Below, in pieces: positions 10,684-19,674 of a stretch of DNA of 54,068 nt; positions within the stretch are counted from its first letter, which is position 1, and each line of letters starts with the position of its first letter. The stretch lies in IMG/VR virus record IMGVR_UViG_3300044825_001528, positions 1-54,068 of that record, one strand, 5' to 3'. The notes below the pieces were generated by a model. It was not told the DNA's origin, ran no database searches, and worked only from the letters and a program-made list of their open reading frames with translations. Origin of the DNA: a virus. A program made the position numbers and the translations under genes.

Positions 10684-11136
10684 TTATATTTGAGACACTG
10701 GTTGCGTCAATTGACTTTGTTTGTCTAATAGAAAACTAAAATCAACTGGATTGTTGAAGGGCTGAAATGCCATTTGAACTTCTATTAAAACTCCATTGTC
10801 CCAGGGATATGCAGCAACATTGTTGAGTATTATTCTAGTATCCTGACTAGCTATTCTGCGGACCTCGTTCTCTATACTATTAATTACTTCGGTAACATTT
10901 GGATCAAACACATAATCCCAAATAGTAGTACCATAATCAGGCTGCCCAACTTTGTCTCCCTGTCTGATATTAAATGCATTCAGAAAATCTCGCAATACCA
11001 ACTGCTCATCAACCAATCTAAACTTCTTTCCTATCTTGGGTTGTTGAGTAATAGTTCCAACACCATCTTGACCATATTGAGTTAATGATCTGCGTTGGTT
11101 TATTTCTTGTGTACTGAATCCGATGTATGTGGCCAT
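10684..11136 (-). CDS. gp25: Baseplate wedge subunit gp25
   Basis: 150-residue protein of the gp25 family (T4 gp25 is 132 residues), the part of the wedge core that holds gp6 and gp53 and is related to TssE of type VI secretion. Visible family features are QGDKVGQPDYGT in the first half (the FGERVMRPDFGT-type motif), the helix IENEVRRIASQDTRI and the C-terminal strand GVLIEVQMAFQPF. The start MATYIGFSTQEINQRR agrees with related proteins. It begins 10 bp after the gp5 stop and ends 60 bp before gp6, so it belongs to the baseplate operon. An octamer GATAAATA sits so near the ATG (about 8 nt) that it would give an almost leaderless mRNA, so I do not call a promoter there. Confidence 0.92.
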   Translation of the reverse strand: MATYIGFSTQEINQRRSLTQYGQDGVGTITQQPKIGKKFRLVDEQLVLRDFLNAFNIRQGDKVGQPDYGTTIWDYVFDPNVTEVINSIENEVRRIASQDTRIILNNVAAYPWDNGVLIEVQMAFQPFNNPVDFSFLLDKQSQLTQPVSQI

Positions 11137-11146
11137 ATTATATTTA

Positions 11147-14100
11147 TCAACTTATTAGTCGTGTGTATTCTAGTTCAGCTATTATTAATTGATTTTCAAT
11201 CTCCAATAATTGAGATCTTATATCATTCATTCTAGAAAATTGTTCCCCAGAAGTAGATGATTGAGTTTGAATATAGAGTTGATCCAGTTGTGTTTCTAAA
11301 ATTTGTTGTTTAGCAGTCAACTCCTTGATCTTATTGAGCACTACATTTTGTTCTCGTAGATAATCATCAGGATTTATATCTTTGGATTCAGTTCCAAATT
11401 CAAGAGGAGGAATAATTGGATTATTAAATAATTGTGCTGTTTTGGCATTTTCGGCAACAGTGGTTGAGCGCGCAGTTCCCTCTGCCAATACTGCTTGTTT
11501 TACTCCGCCTCCGCCTATTACTTTTGATAATATCTTTGCCACTGGCTGTGGAACTTTACCTAATAGATTTCCAACTAAATTATTTGGATCTACTAATTTT
11601 TTGACGGTATCTACAGCATTGGTTCCATTACTAACAATGTTAGACACCGACTTATCAACCAAATTGCCAGTTTGTGCTATATCTCCTATAGTTGAGCTAA
11701 CATTTATAGAAGATATTTGTGCATTGATTTGAGCCAGTTGTTGTTTATTTCGTCCTAGCAAGTTTTCTATTTCAATTACTTTAGCTTCATTTTCAGTATT
11801 AGGATTTGTTCTAGCGGCTCTCTTGGCACTGATTAAATCCTTTTCTAATTCTAATATTGTGTTCTGTTTACTGCTTAATGCATCAACAAGAGCAACATAT
11901 TCTGATGTAGTTTGTTCAGGTCTGTTATCTGGATAGTTAGGGACATTTGCTTTTAATGCTTTAAATGAAGCCTGTGCAGCAAGAAAATTCTGTTGAGCAG
12001 ATTGTTGAAGTCCAGCAAGCACTGACCCAATACTTTTAATTTTTCCGCCAAGTCCTCCGAATATTTTACTAACGCCTGCTCCAATAATGCCAGTAGCGAA
12101 ATCAGTGACACCACCGACTAATTTATTTTGCAGATTACTTACAAATTGTCCATTGGTGATACTCTGCGTAAATGTACTTAATTGAGATCCCACTTGAGAT
12201 ATTTGTGTGCTAATACTTGTTCCTATTCCAGATATAGCTGACTGTACATTGTTTACTACACTAGTCACTGTGCTAGCACCTAAATTAGAAGCAGCATTAA
12301 TGATTCCAGCAGTTTGATTTTGATTTCCATTTAATATTGATCGCAGACCATTGGATAATAAATTATTTGTCTCTGTCTGAAGACTTTGACTAATAGTAGT
12401 GACCTGCTGCTGTACATTGTTAATCAGTGATTGTGGAGTAGGTATTCCAGAAGCTCCAGTCATTAATACTTTTCCGGCTTCTGTAAATGATAATCCTTTA
12501 TCTAACAAACTTTTTGCAAACTCTGCACTGCCAGCTTTTATCGCACCACCAGTTTCAGCCTGACGAACTGATAGTCCAGTCAATGTATTTGGAATAGTAC
12601 CTCTGCTAGCAGCTTCACTCTCACTTAATCCACTGGCAGTAGCTGCCTGTTGAGATATCAATGCCCCAACAGTAGATCTACTTAATACAGTATTATTTTG
12701 ACTTACTACTGGAGCTACTCCACTAACGGTTGCTATTGCTGATTCTCTTGTTGGAGTATTTGGCACTGGAGGAACAGCAGCATTAACGGCCATTAGTGTA
12801 GGATCACTAGTAGTGCCAGCACTTGGAGCTACCTGTGAATTAATTTGTATATCAACACCCTTGTTGGCTCCACTATAGGGCTGATGTGTAGTCACTCTAC
12901 TAGCAATACTTACTAATGGATTGGGACTAGGATACATCCACCCAACTTGTTGACTGTACACTGTGTCTTCGTGCTTTGTTGGAGTTAATTCTGTGACATT
13001 ATCAGGTTGCGGGCCAACTCCACTGTTTAGATTTATTTTGAGACCATTAATATAGTTTTGACCTAGTAGAGACATAAAGCTAGCAGTACCAGAACTTTGC
13101 AAACTCATAGTCCCAGCAGCTTTCATACTATATTTTCCGCCGTGTTGTGCAGTGAAGTTGCCGGCAGATAGTAAACTCATATTAGCATCAGATTGTGCTT
13201 TTATATTAGTTCCAAACATATTCAAGTTTCTACCAGCGTGAATATTAACATCGCGATCAGCGTGTAAATTTATATCTCCCAGAGTTCTAACATTAAAGCT
13301 ATTACTAGACCAAATGTCTACAGTGCCCTCTTTACCAAGCTCAACCCAACTCTGACCATTACTGTGTATAACAAATATACTTTGTCCACTGTCGCTCATC
13401 ATAATCATATGACCAGCACTGGTTCTAAATCTCATTAACTGATCTTTGCCGGTAACAGTACCGTCATCCAATACTATTGAATGTCCACCAGTTCTGGCGG
13501 CGACCTGTAGCTTACTTTGATCTGCTGTCTCTGCTGCTTTTGCAATTGTAGAATTAGTATATCCCCCAGTATATATTGTTGATCCTGGAGTACTGATTCC
13601 GAATACTCTACTAGGAGTTTCTCGTTGACTACTACTAGTAATTACTCCGCGTATTGGATCTCTTATCAGTCCTTGTTTACTTAATATTGCTGCCTGATAG
13701 CTATGTACTGGTTTTGGTTGTGTATATATGGATGTGCTATTTCTTATGGAGTTATTAGCAATATTTACTTCGGATACTGGCAATATAGTGGCATCTGCAT
13801 AGGTAGTTGCTTCTACAGTGTTGGGAACGAATCCAGTAGCAGATCCAATAGCAGGAACCATGTGATGTAATCCAGGATTAGGAGTGGCTCCAATATAATA
13901 TCCCTGATCAGGACGACCATCAATGAATATACAGATAACGGTGGATCCTATATCGGGAGCACTTGCCCACATTCCATAGCTAACTGGGTTTCCTATGTAC
14001 TCTCCATACTTATTGTCAGATGAATTTTTACTATTCTTTTTTGGAATCACTGACCCAAACCAAGGGCTCATATAATTGACCCAAATCCAATCTTTGTCAT

Positions 14101-14275
14101 TGTCCGGATCTATTCCCCCAAAGTTTGACACATAAACCCTAATTCTCCCACTATGAACAGGATCTATATTATCTTTGACAATTGCCAAAACTGGATGATT
14201 AATTAGATTGGATTTTCCTCTATCATCCTTGTATATTTGAGGAGTTCCCTCGTATGATGGATAATCATTTGCCAT
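11147..14275 (-). CDS. gp5: Baseplate central spike/hub protein gp5-like, apparently without lysozyme domain
   Basis: 1042-residue protein. Residues about 20-145 look like the gp5/VgrG OB-fold domain (HPVLAIVKDNIDPVHSGRI, WIWVNYMSPWFG, PDIGSTVICIFIDGRPDQGYYIG). Residues about 270-405 carry the short beta-helix repeats typical of gp5 and VgrG (INLHADRDVNIHAGRNLNMFG, then SLLSAGNFTAQHGGKYSMKAAG). In T4 a phage lysozyme domain lies between the two. Here that linker region has no recognisable lysozyme catalytic pattern. The C-terminal half is Ala/Ser/Gln-rich and then predicted coiled coil (around residues 770-860 and 970-1040), which is unlike T4 gp5. It probably forms the trimeric needle of the cell-puncturing device. 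It is flanked by the hub candidate upstream and gp25 downstream. Confidence 0.85.
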   Translation of the reverse strand: MANDYPSYEGTPQIYKDDRGKSNLINHPVLAIVKDNIDPVHSGRIRVYVSNFGGIDPDNDKDWIWVNYMSPWFGSVIPKKNSKNSSDNKYGEYIGNPVSYGMWASAPDIGSTVICIFIDGRPDQGYYIGATPNPGLHHMVPAIGSATGFVPNTVEATTYADATILPVSEVNIANNSIRNSTSIYTQPKPVHSYQAAILSKQGLIRDPIRGVITSSSQRETPSRVFGISTPGSTIYTGGYTNSTIAKAAETADQSKLQVAARTGGHSIVLDDGTVTGKDQLMRFRTSAGHMIMMSDSGQSIFVIHSNGQSWVELGKEGTVDIWSSNSFNVRTLGDINLHADRDVNIHAGRNLNMFGTNIKAQSDANMSLLSAGNFTAQHGGKYSMKAAGTMSLQSSGTASFMSLLGQNYINGLKINLNSGVGPQPDNVTELTPTKHEDTVYSQQVGWMYPSPNPLVSIASRVTTHQPYSGANKGVDIQINSQVAPSAGTTSDPTLMAVNAAVPPVPNTPTRESAIATVSGVAPVVSQNNTVLSRSTVGALISQQAATASGLSESEAASRGTIPNTLTGLSVRQAETGGAIKAGSAEFAKSLLDKGLSFTEAGKVLMTGASGIPTPQSLINNVQQQVTTISQSLQTETNNLLSNGLRSILNGNQNQTAGIINAASNLGASTVTSVVNNVQSAISGIGTSISTQISQVGSQLSTFTQSITNGQFVSNLQNKLVGGVTDFATGIIGAGVSKIFGGLGGKIKSIGSVLAGLQQSAQQNFLAAQASFKALKANVPNYPDNRPEQTTSEYVALVDALSSKQNTILELEKDLISAKRAARTNPNTENEAKVIEIENLLGRNKQQLAQINAQISSINVSSTIGDIAQTGNLVDKSVSNIVSNGTNAVDTVKKLVDPNNLVGNLLGKVPQPVAKILSKVIGGGGVKQAVLAEGTARSTTVAENAKTAQLFNNPIIPPLEFGTESKDINPDDYLREQNVVLNKIKELTAKQQILETQLDQLYIQTQSSTSGEQFSRMNDIRSQLLEIENQLIIAELEYTRLIS

Positions 14276-14280
14276 AATTA

Positions 14281-16635
14281 TTAAATCTCAGGAGTAGATC
14301 TGTTTCTATTAAATAAGTTTCGCAGGCGCTGATTAACAGAGCGATTATCTGTTCCACTGTTAAATAAATCAGGAAATCTGAATACTGGCAATTTTTGACC
14401 AGCAGACTGTCTGTTTGCGATAGAAAAAGTATCTTGTGTTTGAATTGGTCTTTCACCTTCAGCACGAAGCAATTCCAAGTTTAAACGAGCAAGTCTATTA
14501 GATTCCACCTCTGACTGATCTTCAGAAATTGGAGGAGTAGTTAACGCAAGTCTTCTGGTTTCAGAATCAAATTGATTTGGCGTTTCAGAACTTCTTTCCG
14601 AACTTGTATTGGATGATTCCGAAACTTCTCTTTGTTCAATCTCCGAATTATTGAATCCAAGCTCTTTTTCTGACACTATTATTGCATCAATCATTTGAGT
14701 AAAACGACCTTTACTTAAAGTACTGACTACTTTAACTATTCTATAAACTATGCCCTTAACTCCAGCTTTTTTTGCGGCCACATTTTTCTCATAGAAACTT
14801 ATAGAATCATTTACATCTAATAATCCATTACTTTGATAATCTTCAGCGGCTTTAAATATTATTTCAATGAAGATCTGCCCTCCATAGGGATTTATACTGT
14901 AACCATCTGTTCCGTACAGGCGTTGATAAAATTCACTGGAAAACTTTGCGGTGGCCGATATTCCCTGCGATAAAAAGTCAGGGTCTCCCATTATCGTAAT
15001 GTTTGCCTTTGCCAAGTCAGCAATATTATTAAGATTTGATTTAACATTTGACGCTATTTCACTTCCTCTGTTTATTTTTCCCTGATTCAACGAACTATTA
15101 GTTCCCCCTTGAGTGTATATATTGACGGCAGGATCTATATTTTGTTTGTTTGGATTATCATTAGTAGTACTAGTTGATTGTATTACATAGAATAATGTAT
15201 TAAATTCTGCCTGATAGCTAATAACTTCGGTGTTGAGTCCAGTAAATATGTAGTTATATTCTTTATGAGGACCATAATAAGCATTGGATCTGTTTTTGTA
15301 TAGAGTTCTTATATATGGAATATAATGCTTTTGAATATTATAGGTAATTTCATATACCCAAGTATTGTTTGTGTTATCCCATCCTATAGGAGTGGCAACA
15401 GGAATCACTGTATACCAAGTCAATTCAGTATTACTCTGCTTATCTCTAGATGCCGTCTCTATAGCCTGATTATTTACGGTGGTCAATCCTTTAGCTACAT
15501 AATCGCTTTTGGCAATGATATTATCAATGACTGACAGAACTGGAGTACCCTCATTAATCGCTATCTGTTTTTTAACATTGTTATAGGTAACTGTTTTTTT
15601 AGATATCTTAATATTTGATTCTTTAGTATTTTTAACACTGGACATTGGCACATTTTTTAAATCATATTCGTCATCATCCAGCAATGTAGAATTTTTTATA
15701 TCGTCATCTATAAAATTAATGTTATATTTGTTTGTTAACTTAATTCTGTTGGTATCTTTTTCGTCAAATTGTTGTTCATTTAAAATCTGAACAAGGCTAC
15801 GAGAACTACTAGTTCCACTAACAGCACTATTACCTAGCAGTGCTTCTCCCACGGTCCCGGCAACTATTTCGCTTTTACTTTTTATAGTCCCTCTAGTAAT
15901 AGAAAATGGTATCAATGATGGAATGTAATATGCTTCAAAATTATATACTACAGCTTTGCCATCTACTACAAAAGTGACTTTTGACACCACTAAAGAATAA
16001 TATTTTTGAAAATGTGCGTATTCTTTTGTGGTCGGATTTTTAGAATTGGTCAGATCGCTCACAGACATTAGATTTCCGTTCTCATCATAACCAAAAAATT
16101 TAATTCCCAATACATAATGTTGCTGGAATAGATTTGGTTTACTTCCTCTTTGCTGAACTACTGAACTTAAATTGTTTATTTGTTTAGCAGCTTCACTCAT
16201 TTTTGTAAGAAGAGTAAAACCCAATGGCTCAACAACTTTGAAATTAAATTTCGTTTCTATCGTAGGTCTACTTCCAGCAGGAGCAAATGATTCAAATACC
16301 AAGTCATCAATATAATAATCGTATCCAGGCCCTGAAGTTCCGTCACTTGTTAATTTACCATCATATGTTAGTGCTCGCAAATCAGTTTCACTTATTCCTC
16401 CGCTTTGAGCAACTATGAAATTTTCTTTTTCATTGGGTGCAAATCTCTCTTCCAAAGCAAATCTGGAAATACATTCTGGAGTACACATATACAATGTTAA
16501 TTGATATACATAGCTACTAAAGTCACTCAATGGATTATTTTTTCTTAATCCAGTAGTTAACATTGTATTATTTGAATTAGTATCATTGGATGATTGTCTT
16601 GCTAGAGCATCATCAGTTTCATTATATGGTATCAT
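14281..16635 (-). CDS. Putative baseplate hub protein (gp27 position)
   Basis: 784-residue protein of the baseplate operon, between gp53-like and gp5. No catalytic motif is visible. The segments VYQLTLYMCTPECISRF (about 43-59), FNFKVVEPLGFTLLTKM (about 130-146), YYSLVVSKVTFVVDGKAVVYNF and the late stretch YGGQIFIEIIFKAAEDYQ plus YRIVKVVSTLSKGRFTQMID look like beta-rich structural protein. By position next to gp5 it is the best candidate for the hub ring protein that carries gp5 (T4 gp27, 391 residues), but it is twice that size and the assignment is inferred from order only. The C-terminal 110 residues are Ser/Glu/Arg-rich and probably disordered. It ends 5 bp before gp5 and starts 1 bp after gp53-like stops, so translation is likely coupled. 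Confidence 0.6.
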   Translation of the reverse strand: MIPYNETDDALARQSSNDTNSNNTMLTTGLRKNNPLSDFSSYVYQLTLYMCTPECISRFALEERFAPNEKENFIVAQSGGISETDLRALTYDGKLTSDGTSGPGYDYYIDDLVFESFAPAGSRPTIETKFNFKVVEPLGFTLLTKMSEAAKQINNLSSVVQQRGSKPNLFQQHYVLGIKFFGYDENGNLMSVSDLTNSKNPTTKEYAHFQKYYSLVVSKVTFVVDGKAVVYNFEAYYIPSLIPFSITRGTIKSKSEIVAGTVGEALLGNSAVSGTSSSRSLVQILNEQQFDEKDTNRIKLTNKYNINFIDDDIKNSTLLDDDEYDLKNVPMSSVKNTKESNIKISKKTVTYNNVKKQIAINEGTPVLSVIDNIIAKSDYVAKGLTTVNNQAIETASRDKQSNTELTWYTVIPVATPIGWDNTNNTWVYEITYNIQKHYIPYIRTLYKNRSNAYYGPHKEYNYIFTGLNTEVISYQAEFNTLFYVIQSTSTTNDNPNKQNIDPAVNIYTQGGTNSSLNQGKINRGSEIASNVKSNLNNIADLAKANITIMGDPDFLSQGISATAKFSSEFYQRLYGTDGYSINPYGGQIFIEIIFKAAEDYQSNGLLDVNDSISFYEKNVAAKKAGVKGIVYRIVKVVSTLSKGRFTQMIDAIIVSEKELGFNNSEIEQREVSESSNTSSERSSETPNQFDSETRRLALTTPPISEDQSEVESNRLARLNLELLRAEGERPIQTQDTFSIANRQSAGQKLPVFRFPDLFNSGTDNRSVNQRLRNLFNRNRSTPEI

Positions 16636-16636
16636 A

Positions 16637-16933
16637 TTACAGCCCCAATGTACTTATTAATGAATCTTTTGTTGGTATAAATATTTTTACTCCTTGAACA
16701 AAGTCAAATAGTGGGTCCTTTAATACATTTGGATTTCTTTGAGCAAATACCCACCATAATTTTCCATCGCTGTATAAGTCATAGGCCAGCAAATCAGGTC
16801 TTAAATGATAGGTAGGAGTTATTGTCCAATATACATCAGTTGGATTGAAGTCAACTGTTCTGTTAATCATCACATCTAAATATTGCTGATTAACTATCGT
16901 TGAATCATAGTATGGGCTAGATGTACTGTACAT
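16637..16933 (-). CDS. gp53: Baseplate wedge subunit gp53-like
   Basis: 98-residue protein starting MYSTSSPYYDS. The central part (YWTITPTYHLRPDLLAYDLY, KLWWVFAQRNP) and the end (VQGVKIFIPTKDSL) resemble the LysM-like core of gp53-type wedge proteins: a Tyr/Trp-rich segment that ends in a G-x-x-I-x-I-P strand. T4 gp53 is about 196 residues; short versions are common in marine relatives. The ATG overlaps the stop of the upstream gene by one base (TAATG), which decides the start over a TTG two codons earlier. This overlap implies translational coupling to the tube-cap gene. Confidence 0.7.
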   Translation of the reverse strand: MYSTSSPYYDSTIVNQQYLDVMINRTVDFNPTDVYWTITPTYHLRPDLLAYDLYSDGKLWWVFAQRNPNVLKDPLFDFVQGVKIFIPTKDSLISTLGL

Positions 16934-18582
16934 TACCAAAATCCTCCAACGCTTTTCTTGGCTGTTAATTTCTTTCTAGTTGGCAGAAGTAAAGCACCAG
17001 TAGCGTATTCTCTCAAGCTGAAGTTATTACTCAAATCATTTCTAGTTACCACTGGCAGTGCCTGTATAGTTATTGATAGTTTTGATGGAACTCTAGTTAG
17101 TTCAGAAGTATTATCTACTGGTGTTCTGAATATTGGAGATGCTCTAACTCCTCCAGTATTTACACCAGTTCTGGACAGATTTAATAATCTTTGAACTCTG
17201 CTAGGAGGGCCTACTACTGGTTTATTATAAGTTGGAGCACCCTGTAATGTACCAATAGGAATTCTGGCATTAACATAATCTACATCTGATGGGTAATTCA
17301 AAGTAAAGCTAGTTATTACACAGGGATGATTATTGAAGGCATATGTTCCGTGACCGTTTATATAGCACAGTGGAGGAGGAATTCCATTTCTAGGATCATT
17401 ATCCTTGCCGTAGAACATTTTAGTGACGCTTCTGAAAAAATGTATTACAGCAAGCATATAATTAGCTTCGTAAGTATCTTGTGCAGTAAAGTCACCAGTG
17501 ATTGATAGATTCTCTACTGAACTATTTCTGTAGTTATAAAACTTATAATTTGAATGAACTATTTCGGTCGCATCATAATTCGCAGTATATGTGACATCTA
17601 CTTTTGGAGTATATGGGAATAGGACTCCATTAGTTGCTTTAAGCGGATATAACAATGAATTCTCAAATGTTATAGATTCATCCATATAAAGATAATTAGC
17701 CTCATTGCTCAAACTAATTCTAAATCGCCAATCAATGCCCTTGACATCTCTAGTCGCAATATTGGAATTTGTAGCCTGTTGAACTCCTCCTGTTATAGGG
17801 ACAACTGCTGGACCACCTGGCGTACCAGCTGGCAAATCAGTATTAATCCCTAGCTCACCAAGATCTGCCTGTTCTCTTGCTACTGCTGCTACCTGTTGAT
17901 CTACTCCAGTGAAGTCGTCAGATACAGTTGTTATATCTCTGGGAACTGGCAAATCAGTATTAATCCCTAGTTCACCAAGATCTGCTTGTTCTCTTGCTAC
18001 TGCTGCTGCTTGAGTATCTACTCTGGCGAATTCGTCAAATGGAGTTGTTATGTCTCTGGGAACTGGCAAGTCAGTATTAATTCCTAATTCACCAAGATCT
18101 GCCTGTTCTCTTGCTACTGCTGCTACTTGAGTGTCTACTCTAGAGAATTCGTCAAATGGGGCATCTTCTAGTAATCCTCCAGTGCCGGTCGGAAGATCTG
18201 TGTTAATTCCTAGCTCACCAAGATCTGCCTGTTGTCTTGGAATTGGGGGAGTTTCTGTAGCTTCACCGGGAATCTGTATTGTTGTTTCAACGATTAACTC
18301 GTTGCGTCGTGGTATAGTATCTCTAGTTAACGGAGTGACTTCTACAGATGTTGGAGGACTATTCGTCTGCGTGCCAGGTTCACCCCGCTCTGCTAGTTGA
18401 ACTTGCTGATCTACAGTCGCCACAGTTTGAGCCTGTGAAGCTCTTTGAGTTTCTGCAACCCCTACTTGTAATGGATCAGCAGATTCCGCAGCACTTTCAA
18501 GATACTGATTGGCAAGATTTAAATTCTCTTGCTGACCAGTTTTAACTAATTTCCAATCATCAGTTGTCTTTCTAATACTCAT
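16933..18582 (-). CDS. gp48: Baseplate tail-tube cap protein (gp48/gp54-like) with an internal repeat region
   Basis: 549-residue protein, first gene of the minus-strand baseplate operon. Residues about 1-265 are low-complexity and contain four copies of a 39-42 residue repeat with the core QADLGELGINTDLP. Residues about 275-549 form the conserved part: WRFRISLSNEANYLY, LYPLKATNGVLFPYTPKV, YYKFYNYRNSSVENLSI-like strand, TYEANYMLAVIHFFRSVTKM and PLCYINGHGTYAFNNHPCVI. That pattern is typical of the tube-cap/initiator proteins that join the tail tube to the baseplate. Whether gp48 or gp54 is the closer T4 match cannot be decided by eye. The repeat region is unusual and may be a linker or binding surface. 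Confidence 0.65.
   Translation of the reverse strand: MSIRKTTDDWKLVKTGQQENLNLANQYLESAAESADPLQVGVAETQRASQAQTVATVDQQVQLAERGEPGTQTNSPPTSVEVTPLTRDTIPRRNELIVETTIQIPGEATETPPIPRQQADLGELGINTDLPTGTGGLLEDAPFDEFSRVDTQVAAVAREQADLGELGINTDLPVPRDITTPFDEFARVDTQAAAVAREQADLGELGINTDLPVPRDITTVSDDFTGVDQQVAAVAREQADLGELGINTDLPAGTPGGPAVVPITGGVQQATNSNIATRDVKGIDWRFRISLSNEANYLYMDESITFENSLLYPLKATNGVLFPYTPKVDVTYTANYDATEIVHSNYKFYNYRNSSVENLSITGDFTAQDTYEANYMLAVIHFFRSVTKMFYGKDNDPRNGIPPPLCYINGHGTYAFNNHPCVITSFTLNYPSDVDYVNARIPIGTLQGAPTYNKPVVGPPSRVQRLLNLSRTGVNTGGVRASPIFRTPVDNTSELTRVPSKLSITIQALPVVTRNDLSNNFSLREYATGALLLPTRKKLTAKKSVGGFW
17826..18235 (-). repeat. Four in-frame tandem repeats in the tube-cap gene
   Basis: Repeat units begin near 17831, 17948, 18065 and 18191 on the plus strand. 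The first three are spaced exactly 117 bp (39 codons) and the last 126 bp (42 codons). Each encodes EQADLGELGINTDLP or QQADLGELGINTDLP followed by a variable linker with FDEF or DDF. The DNA copies are nearly identical over about 60 bp, pointing to recent duplication or recombination. Confidence 0.85.
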
Positions 18583-18599
18583 AGCATTGTCCTTATTAG

Positions 18600-18607
18600 T
18601 ATTTAGC
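18600..18607 (-). promoter_or_regulatory. Possible late promoter of the baseplate operon
   Basis: The minus strand reads GCTAAATA 18 bp before the ATG of the tube-cap gene, with AAGGA between them as ribosome binding site. It differs from the T4 late consensus at two positions, so the call is weak, but no better candidate stands in front of this long operon. Confidence 0.35.
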
Positions 18608-18652
18608 TGCTAAATAAAGTAGTAGTTTTTGTGCCGTGATAACTTTTATCTA

Positions 18653-18680
18653 TTGACATAACAAAAAGTTATGTTATAAT
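18653..18680 (+). promoter_or_regulatory. Sigma70-type promoter for gp55
   Basis: TTGACA at 18653-18658 and TATAAT at 18675-18680 are both perfect consensus hexamers with a 16-bp spacer, 21 bp upstream of the gp55 ATG. An inverted repeat, ATAACTTTT at 18639-18647 and AAAAGTTAT at 18664-18672, brackets the -35 box and could be an operator. This would let host RNA polymerase transcribe gp55 before late genes are active. Confidence 0.8.
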
Positions 18681-18701
18681 ATTTTTTTAACAACGGAATC
18701 T

Positions 18702-19586
18702 ATGACACCAACAATCAAAAAACCCATCAATTATTTAAACAACAAGGATATTCTCAAAGAGATACACTTAAGCAAAAACTCATATTGCAGCTTTGTCAAT
18801 CCAGAATATCATCAATATGACTACATTGTGGATATAGACGACAACAGTGTTCTTGAGAGAAATTTGGAATATGCTTGCAGACCAGAAACGATAAAGCAGG
18901 CAATAGAGTGCAGAGCAGCACGAGAAAAACTAGAAGAATCAGATATAAAAAAGACAGATCTTATATTCAGAGTAATGACCTGGGATCATATACCAGTAGC
19001 TCCAAAAAAGCCCAGAAAATCAGTAAAACAGCGAACAGCCAAAGACATCTTTGAGTTTGAAGACGAAGAACCCAGTTTTGAGGATCTAGAAGACCCAGAA
19101 CTAGCTAAAGAGATGGGCATGAGCGATATGGTCCATATTCGTGTTAATTTCCCTCCATTTCAACATTATAAGTTTGATGACAATGACAATTTGATTTGTG
19201 TGGGCAAATCTCATTGGCGAGGAGACATTAACACTGGAGAATTTTCCAAAGACCATGGAGATGTCACTCCAAAGTTAGCCAAAATGTATTTGATGCTGTG
19301 CGAGAAGTATGCCATGCGATATAACTGGCGCAATTATACCTATAACGATGAGATGCGCGGATCTGCTATTCTTCAATTAACCTATGTTGGCTTGCGTTTC
19401 AATGAAGCCAAAAGTCAGAATCCATTCGCGTATTATACCGCAGCCATCAATAATAGCTTTAGACGAGTATTAAACTCGGAGAAACGCAATCAGAATCTAC
19501 GAGATGATATATTGGAAATGAATAATCTATCTCCAAGTTGGACCAGACAATATAGCGGAGATGGAGGACATCATTATGATGATTAA
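18702..19586 (+). CDS. gp55: Late-transcription sigma factor gp55
   Basis: 294-residue protein. gp55 is a small sigma70-family factor that directs host RNA polymerase to late promoters (TATAAATA) with the sliding clamp as co-activator. The C-terminal part shows the family pattern: PKLAKMYLMLCEKYAMRYNW, then GSAILQLTYVGLRFNEAKSQNPFAYYTAAINNSFRRVLNSEK, a region-2-like helix pair in which N-x-x-F-A-Y is typical. T4 gp55 is 185 residues, so there is an N-terminal extension of about 100 residues, including a charged stretch EFEDEEPSFEDLEDPEL (about residues 115-131). The gene is alone behind a host-type promoter and followed by a terminator. The many late promoter-like octamers in this window fit its presence. 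Confidence 0.88.
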   Translation: MTPTIKKPINYLNNKDILKEIHLSKNSYCSFVNPEYHQYDYIVDIDDNSVLERNLEYACRPETIKQAIECRAAREKLEESDIKKTDLIFRVMTWDHIPVAPKKPRKSVKQRTAKDIFEFEDEEPSFEDLEDPELAKEMGMSDMVHIRVNFPPFQHYKFDDNDNLICVGKSHWRGDINTGEFSKDHGDVTPKLAKMYLMLCEKYAMRYNWRNYTYNDEMRGSAILQLTYVGLRFNEAKSQNPFAYYTAAINNSFRRVLNSEKRNQNLRDDILEMNNLSPSWTRQYSGDGGHHYDD

Positions 19587-19608
19587 CTTTTAGGTAGAAG
19601 TATTACTC

Positions 19609-19641
19609 AAAAGCCTTGACTTGAGTTCAAGGCTTTTGTTA
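19609..19641 (+). terminator. Rho-independent terminator after gp55
   Basis: An 11-bp stem, AAAAGCCTTGA at 19609-19619 with TCAAGGCTTTT at 19627-19637, has a 7-nt loop and runs into TTTTGTTATT. The A-tract in front makes it possibly bidirectional. It separates gp55 from gp47. Confidence 0.8.
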
Positions 19642-19674
19642 TTGTAGTAATGTTATTGACTTCAAAGGATCTAG

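Noticed and set aside
11128-11150. Late promoter directly before gp25
   Set aside because: GATAAATA ends about 8 nt from the ATG and overlaps the gp5 end region, so the transcript would have practically no leader.
17826-18235. CRISPR-like repeat array
   Set aside because: The repeats are in frame within a gene, and the spacers between them are also coding and similar to each other.
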